Shown here in pieces: positions 19,941 through 33,063 of a stretch of DNA of 64,000 bases. The stretch comes from Dryomyza anilis (Eukaryota > Arthropoda > Insecta > Diptera > Dryomyzidae). The position numbers and the translations under genes are program-made. A model generated the notes under the pieces. That model worked only from the letters and a program-made list of their open reading frames with translations. It searched no databases and was not told the origin of the DNA. The stretch lies in contig OX638130.1 of assembly GCA_951804985.1 (NCBI GenBank), positions 123,517,593 to 123,581,592 of the forward strand. Direction: 5' to 3'. Position 1 is the stretch's first letter, and every line of letters begins with the position of its first letter.

Positions 19941-21127
19941 AAAATGTGAAAAGTGCTGCTAAAATTAAGAGGCAAAAATTTTCTCGGAGAGTGTTATTCG
20001 AAAATAAAGTGTAGGACAGTGTAATTTAAGTTTTATTTATTATATTTATTTATATTTGTCGTGCAGTGTTATCCATATTACCAAATTTTGTTTTATTTTG
20101 AAAGTAATTTCTCAAATTAAAATAGTGAATTATCGTAATTATTGCATGTTACTTCGGTAATTAACATAAACAATAACATGTGCTGGTAATTAAGAACATT
20201 AGAGTGGTGCTTGTTTGTATTTATGCCATGATGAGCCTACTTAATTTCTAAATTTATGCATTATTAATGTTGAAAAAATGTGGTACCCTTTAAGATATTA
20301 GTTTAACAACTTCGAAAGTGCTTTCTATTTATTATTTTGTCTTCGCTTAATTAATAATTCACAAATGTCCTTTGGCATATATCTTTTGAGTTGGCATTTC
20401 TGTGTACTTTGATTAGTAACCCGACAGGTACACCTGCGCTCCAACTGCAAATAAATGTCAACCTATGCTAAATATTGACAATGGCGCAATTTGCACCAAT
20501 CAACACATTCCCAGCATCAGTTGAATCAACAACATGGTGGTCACAACATTCTTCGCTAAACAAATACATACTACATATAAAGGGTTAGTTTGTGTTTAAC
20601 ACACATATATTGTCTGTGTTATGCACACGCATACATCTGTCACAATCGCACTGAAAAAAAAAAAGAAACGTATAACATCGGACATTGTGTTGTGAAACTT
20701 TTGCATTATTCTTCAGTGCTCGTTTTTTTTTATTAATATTTTAATTAATTTTTCATGTGAATATTTGTTAAAATCCTCTTTATTTTTGCAATACCAACGA
20801 CGTAGCAAAATTATAAATTTATTCACCCACACAGCAAAAACAATTATATTTTTACGATAAACATTTTAATAATTGTTTTTTTTTATGTCTTTTATTATAT
20901 CTTTTATAATTTGTGTGCATTTCAGTCTTTGGCTTTAATCCGCGTGTGAATATTAGCAGCTTATGTTACAGTGGAAAAAATATACTATTTCACATTTTGA
21001 TATTCAAAATAGCAGAAACATAAAATATTGTTATAATTGAAAAACTATTAAAACATTATAATTATATATTTCAGTAGAATAGATCAACACAAAATTATAG
21101 AATGGCAAATTTTAACAATTTGGTTTC
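19941..21127. other. Non-coding, apparently unique sequence
   Basis: AT-rich intergenic-looking sequence without supported frames or recognised repeats. Confidence 0.5.
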
Positions 21128-21129
21128 AT

Positions 21130-21313
21130 GCAGTTATGTTTATCACAAGATACAGTTATGTTTATCACAAACGTACAGTTATTTTTTTTAACAAACATCC
21201 ACTTATGTTTATCACAAACATACAGTTATGTTTATCAAAAACATACAGTTATAATTATCAATAACATACAGTTATGTTTATCACAAACATACAGTTATGT
21301 TTATCAAGAACAT
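21130..21313. repeat. 23-bp minisatellite, eight units
   Basis: Units begin cagttatgtttatcacaaac at 21130, 21152, 21175, 21199, 21222, 21245, 21268 and 21291, with a few substitutions. The units are contiguous with no spacers. The 89-residue open frame over it is a repeat translation. Confidence 0.9.
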
Positions 21314-22619
21314 ACTGATAAACATATAATAAACACAAAATATTATATACTTTTATTCAAATGTTATTCTTCTTTTTTTCTTTGTAGTATTTTCTGATAT
21401 TTAATAAATATCTTGTTTTTACCTCTTTTGCAAAGTAATCGATAGAATTTTTACTTGTAAAATACCCAAACAACCAACAGAGTGCCAAGAGCTAAAAACA
21501 TTTTGCAGTCAATTCCACAGAGAGTAAGAAAAAGGCAGTCGCCATGAAATTAAAGACCCAAATGTGAAAAAGTATAAACAGACCGACAGCTTGGGCTGTG
21601 TGTCAGAATTGTCGATCTGTCTGTCTGGCTGTCAAACAAGTTGAGTTCGTAAATAAATTATGTTGTCATCCCACATCAATACAAAATGGCGACAATTGAC
21701 AAACGATAGAAAGACGGACATACGGACAGACAGAGAGACACATAAAAAGCAGCATCAGCAACACACTGTAGCAATTTAAAAACAATTTATATTCAACACA
21801 ATCATGTCGGGCATGTGGCTTGGCTAAGACTTCTAAAGTTTGCTTCATAATTCTCTTTTGAATTTAATTTTGATCTCAAAGACAGCAACTTAATTTATTT
21901 TATTAGCCTTTCATGTAAACTCAGTCACACATCCATCTGCAGCGCAGTAGTGGGTTCAACAAGGATCAGGATAACAGCTTAACATGGTATACACGCAGTA
22001 TGTGCAGCAGCAGCAGTAACAGCAGCATCAGCAGATCCCAAGGCAATTATTAAAATGGACGAGATTTGCTTTGGACCCATTGGAAATACACATGCTTTTG
22101 TGTTGCTGCTGTTGTTGTTGTCGTTCTCTGTGTTGCTACTCGTATTAGTTGTTGTCAACATTCTGTGGATTTGTGTCAGTGTGATGAGTGATGTAAGTGT
22201 GGGTTGACCCATGTAACAGTAGGAAATGCACGCATCATACATACATAAATCACACATTGTAGTCAAAATTGTTCGAAATGCCTAAAGGTTTTGGTACACA
22301 GTTATATTTTTAATTAAAAATTTATATATAATATTTTTTTTTTTAACTAGAATTGCAATTAATGCGCATAACATTTTACAGAGCAAAGCTAAAAGGCTGA
22401 TATTCAAAATATAATAGCGTCATTGTTGTGCTAAACAGTTTTTGTGAAAAAATTAAAAAACCAACCATAAGTACTTGAAGGCACTGAAGGTCCTTTTTTC
22501 TTACACAAATTTAAAAATTGCTAAAGTTTGAAATAAAAGTATATTAGGGTATTATACGGCTTTACTTATATAAATATTTCAATTTTATAGTAAAAATGTT
22601 ATGTTAATTTAAATATTTC
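21314..22619. other. Non-coding, apparently unique sequence
   Basis: Contains (GACA)n-like words near 21710-21740 and CAG/CAR runs near 22000-22035, but no supported gene. Confidence 0.45.
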
Positions 22620-23195
22620 AAATAATTTAATTTTTAGTGAAAATTTGAATTTTTAATTTAAAAAATTCAATCTTTTTTGAAAAATTGAAGTTTTAGTGAA
22701 AAATTGAATTTTTAATGAAAAAATTGAATTTTTAGTAAAAATTTAAATTTTTAGTGAAAATTTGGAGTGAACATTTTGATTTTTATTGAAAAATTTTATT
22801 TTAAGTGAAAATTTTATTTTTAGTGAAAATTTTATTTTTAGTGAAAAATTGAATTTTTAGTCAAAAATATAATTTTAGTGAAAATATTTTAGAGAAAAAT
22901 TGAATTTTTTGTGAATTTTTAATTTCACGTGAAATATTGAATTTTTAGTGAAAAATTGAATTATTAGTGAAAAATTGAATTTTTAGTGCAAAATTGAATT
23001 TTTAATGAAAAATTGAATTTTTAATGCAAAATTTAATTATTAGTGAAAATTTGAATTTCTAGTGAAAAATTGAATTTTCATTGAAAAATTGAATTTCAGT
23101 GAAAATTTGAATTTTTTAGTGAAAAATTGAGTTTTTAGTGAACATTGAATTTTTTAGTGAAAATTATAATTTTTTGTGATAAATTTAATTTTGTA
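22620..23195 (+). repeat. 19-bp minisatellite array A
   Basis: Unit about ttgaatttttagtgaaaaa, roughly 30 diverged copies. It has the same period and core (TTTDAGTRAAAA) as the arrays at 36245-38300 and 43845-45610. Confidence 0.85.
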
Positions 23196-24399
23196 TTTTT
23201 GACACTAATGTGCTTAAATTCCCTTAATACAATGCTGACTCCTTCAAACCCTTCTCTGGTTGTCAAATCACTCGAATGATGCTACTGCTTCTGATTCAAA
23301 CATGACATGCGACATCTACAACTGGAACAATTAAAAGCAGCTTCCAAATCGTGTCCCACATGCATTGTGCCTCAAATGGTTCTGCATATCAGTGACATTA
23401 GTCCTTTGTTGTTTTGGTTGTAGTTGCAATTTTGGTGATACATTCTTGTTTCGGTTGTTGTGGTTATTGCTGAGGCTTTGTTGTCATTAATGCTGTAGCT
23501 ACTTCAGTGACCACTCATTGTGTCAGTGTGTCAGAACATCTTCTGAATTTTCTGTGTCCTTTGGCCATTTATTACAGCTACCCTTTATTTGATTCTGATT
23601 GTTCGATTGAGTTTTGGGTAACCTTTTTTATTATATGTTCTAATGAAAATTTAAACTAACACATGTCGACAACATTTAGCCAAGTTTCTTATCAACACAT
23701 GTTTGGAAATTATCCTTGAAATGAATAGTTAAGAATTCATTTTAAATCTAATATTTTCTTGTTGCAAAGCAATAATCCAAGAAAATCAATAAAGATAAAT
23801 ATCACTAAATAAGAAATACAAGCCAAACATTTCGAATCCTTTCCCAACATGCAGACAAAATGTTAACAGGATTTGAACAAAGCCTTTACACTTGGCTTAT
23901 AATAATTACAGTCGCACTGAACTACAAAGGACACATTTCACACAAACCCAAAAGCACGTACACAGCAAATCCAACAGACCGACAGACAGACACTCACTCA
24001 CTCATTTAAGGACTATAATCAACGTATTACGGATGACACCGCCAGGACTTTGCCATACTACTGACTATCAATAACACAACAATTGTTGTTGCCAACACTG
24101 TTCGGTTTCGCATCGCATTACAGTGAAAAGCTTCACTGGATTTTCTTACAGCTGTTCACCGTTTATATTGATACTACTACATTTGGTACTCTGGTTGTAT
24201 GGAATTTGGTCCAACAAAAGCCCAACAAAGGCACCAAAAGCAACTACAATAAATTATTGCCTCAACAATGGCATACTAATGAGTGGATTAAATTTTCTCT
24301 CATCGATTGGGCATTGTAATGTAACATCCAATGAATGGTATCGAACTGAAGTCGTGTATAGTACAAAAAAAAAATACTTTTTGCATTATGACTGAATAG
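23196..24399. other. Non-coding, apparently unique sequence
   Basis: More complex sequence than the flanking arrays. Open frames at 23892-24395 are short and unsupported. Confidence 0.45.
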
Positions 24400-27250
24400 A
24401 TAGAAAGAAGTCATAAAAATTTCATAAACTAATTATTTTTGTATGTCAAAATTATCAAAAACTAATAAAATTTTTATTATTTTACATGAAAATATACACA
24501 TTTTTAATTAATTAACATAGCCTTTGCACATTTTATCATTATTTTACATATTTAAAATTTTTATAAAAAAAGGACATTCAGTAACTATGAGAAATAGTCA
24601 TCGGATTATTTTAGTTTTTTTATATGTGATTAACATCGTCATTCTTCTTATATTTTTAAAATTTCAGCTTTTTAACTCTTCCATGAACTAAGTAATGCAT
24701 ACACATTTTACATGCTTAAATTTGAAAAAAACAATAATAATAGTGGTATCAAATGTATGGAAATAAATAATAATAACATTGAAAAAAGAACATACAATAA
24801 AATTATATTTACTTTACTAACAAAACATAACGCATATTTTCAACTAATAGCAAAATAAATTATAAAAAGAAAACTAAAAAAATGCGTTTTAATAAATAAT
24901 AACAAAAACAACAAAATTTTCCAAATTTTATAAATATGTAATTCAATTTTTATCAATTAACATGCTTTTTACACGATTTTATTCGAAAATTCAGCACTTT
25001 GAAATGTTTGTAAAAAAAGGACATTGCTCACCTTTGAGTAAAAGTTGTTTAACTATTTTAATTTTAATATACTAGATTTAAATTGACATTCTTCTAATAT
25101 ATTCAAAATTTAAGTTATGTTACTTAACATTTCAAAAGTTATGGATACAAATTTGCAAAGCTTAAATTCGAAACAAAAATCGATAGTAGTTTTCAAATGT
25201 AAGGTTATAAATAATAACAGAAGGATGTAACAAAAAAAATAACATTAGAAACAATAAATATACACTCGGCATAACGTACTTTTTCCACTAATAACAAAAT
25301 ATCCCACAATTGAAATTTTTATAAAAAAAAAAACAAACACAAAAAATTCTAAGAAGCTAAATTTCTTTTAATTGAAAATTGCAAAAAACTAAAAACTTAA
25401 ATGTTTACAATGTTTTTATTCGACATTTGAAATTTTTATAAAAAAGGACATTCAGCACCTTTGGGTAATCCTAATCGAATAATGTTAATAATAATATATA
25501 TAATGTTGGCATTGCTATTGTTTTATTATATTCCATATTTCAGCACTTTAACTCCGTTATTTACAATGTTCTGGGTACAAAATTAAAATTCGTAAATCAT
25601 ATACAAAATAAAGATTTTCGTTGTCAAATCAAAAATAAAATATATTCTGTTTGGTTATCATGTTTGAAAAAAAAATTAAATCTGATGTCATAAATTTAAA
25701 AAATTTAAAAATAGTCATTAGATTTAATAATAATAAATTATTAACTTTAGAAAAATGCACATTAATGAACAATAACAAAATAGCGAAAATTATAAATTTT
25801 TGTGAAAAAAGGATACTCATCTACCTATAGTTGTACTGAAGATCTCACTTTAAATTTTCTTAAAAATTGTTCGCCTTGATATAGTGCGTTTATATTTCAA
25901 AATATATATTAATATGTTAAAAATAAAGAAAGTTATATATTTGAATGCAATATTGTAAGAAGTCTTTTATATATTTAGGTGAGATATAATACACTTTGGT
26001 ATCCTCTTGGTACTTTGGAATCCTATTGATACTATGATACTATGCTCCGCAAGGAATACAGGTATCCGAAGAAAAGGAAGATGATATACATTCAATTTTG
26101 TATTACATTTTCGTTATCGAAACGACAGTAAAATTATATTCATATTGGGTATCGAATATAAAATTACAAAAAAAAAATAAAAAAATATTAAAGTATCCAA
26201 TTATTTTAGGAAGCCAAAATGAGAAAATAAAATAAATAAATAAAATGAACACACATAATCAATACAGTTGAATATTCTAGTTATAATACGCCTTATACAA
26301 CAAAACTCAACATATATAACCAACTAATAAAGATTTTTAATTTATTCAAAATAAAGGACCTTCAGCAACTTTGCCTAGTAGTTAAAGGATTTATTTAAGA
26401 TTTGGTAATATTGTTGGCCTTGGTGTTGTGCGAATATATTTGAACATCTTTGTGAATATGTTTGATATAAAGAAAGTTAAAAACTTTCATGAAATATATT
26501 TTTTTTTAAATTTAATGAATTAAAATATATATATATATATATTAAAGGAACATACAACAGAGAAAGTTATAAAACTAAATTCAACAACGTCTTTCGATGT
26601 CAACGTCCGATTGCCGCATAATTAAAAAATATTCATATGAAAAGTAGATTTATGTTTTATTTTATCGAACTGACAGAGGTATCATGTACGATTAAATAAA
26701 TGTAAATCAAATGCTTAAGATGTCAACAATTAAAAATAATAGAAATAATAGAACCAAATATGTTAAAAAACAGCAAACAAAATTGAAGCACAAAATAACA
26801 TATAAGAATTAGATTTAACTGTTATAAGCCCTATACAAAAGCAGCAAACACACACAACCAATTAATAAAGAAATAACGACGTGTTCGAAATAAAGGACAT
26901 TCAGCAACGTGCACTAATAAAGAAGGGATTTAATTGAGATTTGGCAATATTGATGGCCTTGGCCTTGTGCGATTATTTTCTAAAAACTGTGTGCATATGT
27001 TTTATATTAAGAAAATTATAATCTATAATGTAGTATTTTACTTTTTTTTGATACATAAACAATATATATAAAATGAAATAAATTTAATGTAACATTTTAT
27101 TTATTTTAAAAGAGTTTATAATAGATAATGAAATAAAGCATAAAATGCAACAAAGTCCTTCGAGGTCAGCGTCCGATTTTTGCGCATCATTAATCAACAT
27201 ACGCGTGCATGTAATAAATACGGAAATAAATTCAGCGCTTTGACTGTATT
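24400..27250. repeat. Highly diverged tandem repeat, about 0.36-0.55-kb units
   Basis: A conserved box (aaaggacattcagcaac and variants) recurs at 24571, 25018, 25445, 25810, 26355 and 26894. Other boxes keep the same order between units: ttaaattcgaaac, cataacg...actaata, gatttggyaatattg with ggccttg, and caacaaagtcyttcgaggtc with agcgtccgat. The last two units (26340 and 26865 onward) match best. No coding content. Confidence 0.7.
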
Positions 27251-29128
27251 ATCGATATTCTCAAGGCGTAAAAGTAAAGCCATAAAATAAGTTAATAAAT
27301 TTATGGGATACGTAGGAACAACAGCGACAACATCCGCCCGCTCACAATGTTTTTATTTCTGGATGTCACATATTTTCATTATAACCCGACAGTGCAGAAC
27401 GATATTATGGTCAGTGCAGAGCATGTTCTGCTGCAATACAGCGACATCGGTGTCACATAAGAAGCTCACTCAAGGCGGGGTTGGTTGTTTTGTTGGTTGT
27501 TGTGTTTGGTTGCGTTTGGTTGGCAGCAACAACCAACCGTTAAGAGCATTAAAGCCAACAACTTGTGCTTGTAAACAATTTATTACGACAAACACTGCTG
27601 TTGCAGCAAAAGCTATTAACAATAGTTTAACGAATGGTCATTCACAATAACAGCGAAACGCGCGACAACATGCAGCAGCAACAACAGGATAACAGCAGCA
27701 ACAACCACAATAACCAGCGATAAGTGTTGGCAGCATCAACAAGAACCGAACAGAACCGACGAAAAAAAACTGCTGTAATGGCAGCTGTGCTGTTGTGAGA
27801 AGAAGTCCCCAAAGAACTGCAAAACAGTCACAGTGACACAGCAACATTTGCAACAATGCAAGGACGACAGCAAAAACATCAACAGCAACAACAACAGCAA
27901 TATTAAGCCGAACAGTTTTTAACAATGGCTTAGTTTGTGTGAGTGTTGGTTATGGCTGAGATTTATTATGTGGCAATAAATAAATGGCTCGCAAACACCA
28001 CAAAAGCATCGCATTGCATCGAAGAAAATGCAATGTGACGCCATTGCAATAAACGAATAACAGAGACAAAGCTACAGCATGTGAAAGGGACAACAGTACA
28101 GAGTAAACAGCAAAGTTAGTGTCATTTCATACTTAAAACATGCATTTAATGTGCTTGCAAGGATATGATTTTCGAGTAGTATGTATTACGAGTTCAGTCG
28201 AACACACAGTCAAGGATTTGCTGTCATTAATAAATTTATTTATTTCGTTTTATTTCGCTGTATATTGCCATCTCTTATTTTATGGCACGAGTCGATGCGG
28301 CAGCATATAAATTTTAATTGAAAGTCATGAATCAAATTATGCAATGAAGCCGAATATTCGTTTTTCTGAAATTAATACAAAGTCCTACTCGTCGTTCTTG
28401 TTGTCGTGTGTATTCAAGAATATAGTGATATTTATGAAATGGCGTTAAGAAAAACACATTTATTATAATTTAAAATCTTAACGTTATAAATAACCAAAGA
28501 TTTAGGCTCAATACTGGGACTGACAAATTTTATATCTTTTTGAACTGATGGCTTACCAATGAGAGTTATTATGTGAGACACAACCATAAAATGCAGACAA
28601 ATTAAAACAACGATAACAGCTATGCTTTATAATGTGTTGGGATTTAATTGAAAAAATATGTTTAAAGAATGAAATCTGGAAGTACTATCGGAATCACTCA
28701 TTGTACATTTTTTGCAACAAATTTCATAATTTCGAAAATTTTGAAAATCTGCCTTTGAAAGTTCTCGTTCCCGTATAAAATTCAATAAGCTTCAGTAAGA
28801 AAATTCACCTTTTTGTTTTATTTTTCATCAGGGATTGAAACGGAAACTGAAAAAAATATCCCTTTAAAACTTATCATTTTTAAAATCGATACAAATGAAA
28901 TACAAATACAAAAATCAGAAATAATCCGATATAATTTATACCGGATTTTTAAAAATTATGAAAAACAAACAGAAGCCAATTATTTTAAATTATATTGAAT
29001 CTGTAAAGTACACGACATGTTTAAATATCATTTAATGAAATCTGAGGCTCCCAAAATAAAAACTTCTTTGTAGAAAAAAAATATTCACATGTTGTTGTTT
29101 GAGAAACAAAGTTTCCCAAAACTACGGA
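27251..29128. other. Non-coding sequence with CAA/CAG-rich patch
   Basis: 27640-27920 is rich in aacaacagcagc-type triplets, common in dipteran UTRs and regulatory DNA. Frames at 27303-27650 (plus) and 27638-27925 (minus) have no domain and are probably chance frames. Confidence 0.4.
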
Positions 29129-29300
29129 CTTTGAACTGAACTTTGCATGTGTTTTGTTTTCTTCATTCACTTATGTAGCGGTAAATCAAATGCAATAAGA
29201 AAAGCTTGTACAATTACACACGCAACTCCAAGCACTAAATAAAGCTGTTTGTTTCTTTTTTTCTTCGCTACGTTAGTGTCGTTTGTTGTCCGATTATTCA
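29129..29300 (+). repeat. Direct repeat, copy 1
   Basis: About 170 bp containing aactttgcatgtg, ttttcttcattcactt, acacacgcaactcca, aaataaagctgtttgtttc and gtgtcgtt. It is about 90% like 29623-29795. There are no TG...CA ends and nothing that looks like a retroelement between the copies. Confidence 0.8.
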
Positions 29301-29622
29301 TATGTTTTGTGCTGTGTTGTTTATGTTGCTACGTTAGTATCATGAGTCGTTTGTGAAGTACGAATATGCACTGAAATTGAATATATTTTGTTTTCTTTTA
29401 TGCATAATTATTTTTTGTTAATTGTAAAATCATGAAGTAGTTCTTAATTTAAGTGCATTAATACATTTAATTTTTAAGAGAATAAGATGTGTTTTTAATA
29501 AAATTATCAAAAATGTACCTTCATATGAAATAGCTTTTTGTGAGTTTCTTTTTTCGCATATCTTCTGCTTCTTTTAAAAATGAAAAAAAAAAAAAAAATG
29601 CGAATCCAATAGCGCAGCATCG

Positions 29623-29795
29623 GTCTTTGCACTGAACTTTGCATGTGTATTGTTTTCTTCATTCACTTGTGTAGCCGTAAATCGAATACAATAAAAAAAA
29701 GCTTTAAAAATACACACGCAACTCCATGCACTAAATAAAGCTGTTTGTTTCTTTTTTATTCGCTACGCTAGTGTCGTTCGTCGTCCGACTATGCA
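29623..29795 (+). repeat. Direct repeat, copy 2
   Basis: Second copy of the 29129-29300 sequence, 494 bp downstream, in the same orientation. It could be a segmental duplication or parts of an unknown repeat family. Confidence 0.8.
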
Positions 29796-29995
29796 ACAAA
29801 CAAACAAACAAAACTCGTTATGTTGTTGTACAAGGAGTTTTTGTTGGCAGCTGTACTAGAATACACATATGTATGTAGTGTGTGTACAATGCGTCTGTCT
29901 GTTATCATGCGAAATATACAGGGTAGTACAGAATACTGAAATTTTCATATACCAAATATGCGTTTATTATATTCCTACATTTGATAAGAGTTTTT

Positions 29996-29999
<4 letters not shown>

Positions 30000-30068
<69 letters not shown>
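30000..30068. repeat. (AT)n microsatellite
   Basis: An uninterrupted TA dinucleotide run of about 34 units. Confidence 0.97.
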
Positions 30069-30070
<2 letters not shown>

Positions 30071-31762
30071 CAAATATTTTGTACATTTACTATAAACATT
30101 ATGTTTTTTTACAATATTATTTACTATCAAACATCATTCTAAAAATATTCTGAAACAAGCATCGATATACCAAATTTTCGTATAAATATTTTTAAAGAAT
30201 TTTATTACAAAAGCACAAAATTAGACTGGGAATAATTGACTTTCTAAAAAATTTACTTGCAAAACAACTATTTGAATTTATCGAAGAGAAAAGTTGTAGT
30301 GGAACTTTTTCTGTGCAAAAATTGCACAGACATTGAATTAGAAACAATAATATTAGCAATAATACAAATATTATTTTCAAGGTTGCACCAAAGTATGCCA
30401 TTGAAATACCACAGAAACTAGCAGGCAGCACCAACAAACTTATCGAATAAGTCAAACGATGCCGCGTCATTAGCAAAGCTGTCAATGTCATGCGAAAACT
30501 TGCCAAGAAAACTCATTAAACTTAATGACAATTGAGCCAATTAAAGACGTGGCAATAGCGCAGATCACGACAACGAAACATTTTCTCCAAACAGCACAAT
30601 TAGTTAGATGAGGCATATAGAAATCGAAAAAAAGAAAACTAATAATTATTTGCAATACCTAAAGTGTAGGTGGCAAATTGTATAAAAGTAATAAAAATGT
30701 ATTTTTTTTTATATAAAATAAAATTTAACATTTTCAATATAAATTTGTGTATTTCATAAAAAAAAACTTTATTGCCACACTTTACGCATCCTTTGAAGTA
30801 TCCTTTTTGTGGGCCCCGCACGAATGTAAAATATTCAAATTAAAGCAACGGTTACTACTGTTGAGTGCTTGTTGCTCTCTTTATTTTAACGGTTTTTTAT
30901 AGCATTGTGCAACTCAAGAAGAACAAAAAAAAAATAAGAAACCAATCGCACACAAAAAATGTGTAGCATGGCGTGGAATATGGTCGGACGTCCTTGTGTA
31001 AACGAAATTCAGTGAAAATAAAATTTATGTTGATAAATCGATTAAATTGGTACGTGTGGCGGTCTGTCGGTGGCTGCATATTGTAGTGCATATTGAAGAT
31101 GTTGCCTTTGTAATGTATGTAGTATGTTGTATATCGTGCATATTGTACTTGTGTCGAGAGGTTCGTATCTCACGAAACACGTATTGAAATGTATTTTTAT
31201 TTCGCATACATTTAGAACTTTGGTATTGAAATGAAAATGTTACTCGACGTTTGCATAAATTCAAAAGAGCAGCAGCAGAAACCAGGACTCGTGGGGTTGG
31301 ATATGTAATTGGCGGCTCCAATGTATAGTCAAGATTGGCGATCTGTGGTTCGATAGAGTGCGCATGTGTGTCGGCGTCTGTGTGCGTCCTTGGCATGAGT
31401 GTCGAAAGAAATAAATCGTTGGGTGATATTTTTACAATTATCAAAGCCATAAATCTACATGTGAAATATATGAGAAAGAGTTGGGTTCTTTTTGTACAAC
31501 GCAATACAAAGAATTGACAAATGAAATTTTGATTGTGTTAAAAAAAAAGTAACGACTATCAGTAGAAAAGAGGTATGTTTTAGCCTTTTTTATATTTCTT
31601 CATATTTTTGTAAAATAAATATATACATTTTATTTTGAAAAAATCGAATTTATAAAAATATGTTATGGTTTTATTTTTAATATTTAATTTATAATTAAAT
31701 TTTTTATATATATTATATTAAATAATAGATTATTTATTAAATTATACAAAATATTGTTACAC
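30069..31762. other. Non-coding sequence
   Basis: Contains minus-strand open frames of 104 (30192-30506) and 159 residues (31025-31504) with no recognisable motif. The second lies downstream, on the same strand, of the heat-shock-like promoters at 31891 and 33151. I do not call either as a gene. Confidence 0.4.
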
Positions 31763-31820
31763 AAATGAAGACTTGTCAAAAATAATCTAAATGCTCTTCT
31801 TGGTTTCTCTTGTTTCGTTT

Positions 31821-31845
31821 GAATTATTACTGAAAGTAATAATTC
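31821..31845. other. Perfect 11-bp-arm hairpin
   Basis: gaattattact and agtaataattc flank a 3-base loop. It lies about 45-70 bp downstream of the TATA-like box on the minus strand, where it would be in the transcript leader. The left arm is decayed in the second unit. Confidence 0.75.
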
Positions 31846-31890
31846 ACTCTGTAATCAATAAATTCTGTAGCAACCTTCAGAAGCAGCGCT

Positions 31891-31935
31891 CTTATATTCT
31901 ACACCATTGGATTTTAGAAGTTTCCAGAAACTTCT
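31891..31935 (-). promoter_or_regulatory. Heat-shock element with CCAAT and TATA-like boxes, copy 1
   Basis: 31916-31935 reads agaagtttccagaaacttct, four perfect alternating nGAAn/nTTCn pentamers, the binding site of heat-shock factor. On the minus strand it is followed by ccaatgg (31904-31910) and aatataagag (31889-31898), giving the usual order HSE, CCAAT, TATA. A start near 31865 would be expected. No coding frame with known content follows. Confidence 0.6.
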
Positions 31936-32013
31936 ACACTCCACAAGAATCCGCCTTGCTCGTAAGCTATCACTATCTCGTTCACATTCGTGTGCTGTTC
32001 ATACCCGAGTAAA

Positions 32014-32123
32014 AATGAAGACTTGTGAAAAATAGTCTAAAATCTCTTCTAGGTTTCTCTTTTTTCACTTTTATTAATTTAATAAAATGTATTAATTTAA
32101 TTTTACTAATTATAAATTCTTAC
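32014..32123 (-). repeat. Tandem unit 2, part before the insertion
   Basis: Starts aatgaagacttgtgaaaaat, matching the start of unit 1 at 31763. It is interrupted at 32125 by the TIR element and resumes at 33062. Confidence 0.75.
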
Positions 32124-32125
32124 TA

Positions 32126-33058
32126 CCCAGATAGCAAAATGCTTGCATTGTGCCCGCACTGTGAGCGCACGCCTGATAAAAAAGTCGCACGCGTGCGCGC
32201 ACAGAGTAGCAATCGTGTGTCCGCAATTGAGACTCAATACTCGCTCATATATGAGGCTCAAATGTGCTCATATCGCACTAGTGGTAGGCATTTGTGAGTC
32301 GCATTTGATCATCAATATAGTCGCACAAATGCGTACAATATTTTAAAAATCCGTAACATGAGACTCATATGCGGCTCAATATAGTCGCACGAGTGCGAGC
32401 AAAATGTGTGAGGCGCATATAGCTCGCACGAGTGCTGAAAAAAATAGTGTGCGTCGCTTTTTACGCTCAATATAGTCGCACGAGTGCGAGCAAAATTTGT
32501 GCGGCACAAATGAGCCTCATATAGCTCGCACGAATGCGGCAAAAACAAAATACAAAATTTCTAGCTCAGACAATACCGCTTTTTGTGTTGTTGCGCAAAA
32601 AGTCATCTGACTTTTAATCATAATACAACTGACTTTTAATAATATTTATTTAATTTACTGTTTTTAAAATCAATGAGTAAAAGGCACCTTTCAAATTTGT
32701 ACTACAGTACTCTCACGAATGCGAGTTCTGTGATTTTTTGTGCTAGCACTGTGCTCGCACTACGTACTCATGTCGTGCTCCTTATCCGAAATGATTCTTT
32801 TTTTTTTTAAGTGCTCACACTGTGATCTTACTATGCAATAACGTCGTGCGCCAGTACGAATGCGAGTTTTGTGATTTGTATGTGCTCGCACACTGCTCTC
32901 AAGTCGTGAGTCCGCATTAGTGTGACTTTTGTGATATTTTTGTGCTCGCACACTGCTCTCACTACTCACTCATGTAGTGCGCACGCACGTTGTTATTTCA
33001 TTTTGCTCGCATATAGCACGCACGACATGATTTTTTGTGAGACGCACGATTGCTATCT
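32126..33058. mobile_element. Unrecognised TIR element with CGCACGAGTGCG palindromes
   Basis: Ends are perfect 12-bp inverted repeats: cccagatagcaa at 32126-32137 and ttgctatctggg near 33050-33061. TACTA flanks both sides (32121-32125 and 33062-33066). Inside, tagtcgcacgagtgcgagc and ctcgcacgagtgc words, each an imperfect palindrome, recur at about 32172, 32324, 32383, 32423, 32475 and 32525. The right half instead has repeated tgctcgcacactgctctca. There is no transposase, so it is non-autonomous. A 5-bp duplication with this TIR fits no family I can name with confidence. Confidence 0.75.
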
Positions 33059-33063
33059 GGGTA

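Larger units (their letters stand above)
31763..32013 (-). repeat. Tandem unit 1 carrying a heat-shock-type promoter
   Basis: A 251-bp unit starting aatgaagacttgt and ending atacccgagta. The next unit (32014-32123 plus 33064-33268) repeats the same order: aatgaagacttgt, ggtttctctt, gaaagtaataattcac, ttcagaagca, the heat-shock element and atacccgagta. Identity is about 85-90% by eye. Promoter parts face the minus strand. Confidence 0.8.

Noticed and set aside
21130..21313. CRISPR-like array
   Set aside because: Units are contiguous without unique spacers, and all other content is eukaryotic.
27303..27925. Genes with CAG/CAA-coded tracts
   Set aside because: Opposed frames overlap the same triplet-rich DNA and neither has a domain.
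29129..29795. LTR retrotransposon
   Set aside because: The 494 bp between the repeats is too short and has no primer-binding site, coding content or TG...CA ends.
30192..30506. 104-residue membrane protein
   Set aside because: The hydrophobic run could be chance in T-rich sequence, with no conserved motif or promoter.
31025..31504. 159-residue minus-strand gene driven by the heat-shock-like promoter
   Set aside because: No motif, biased low-complexity stretches and several hundred AT-rich bases with stops in between. The frame is probably chance.
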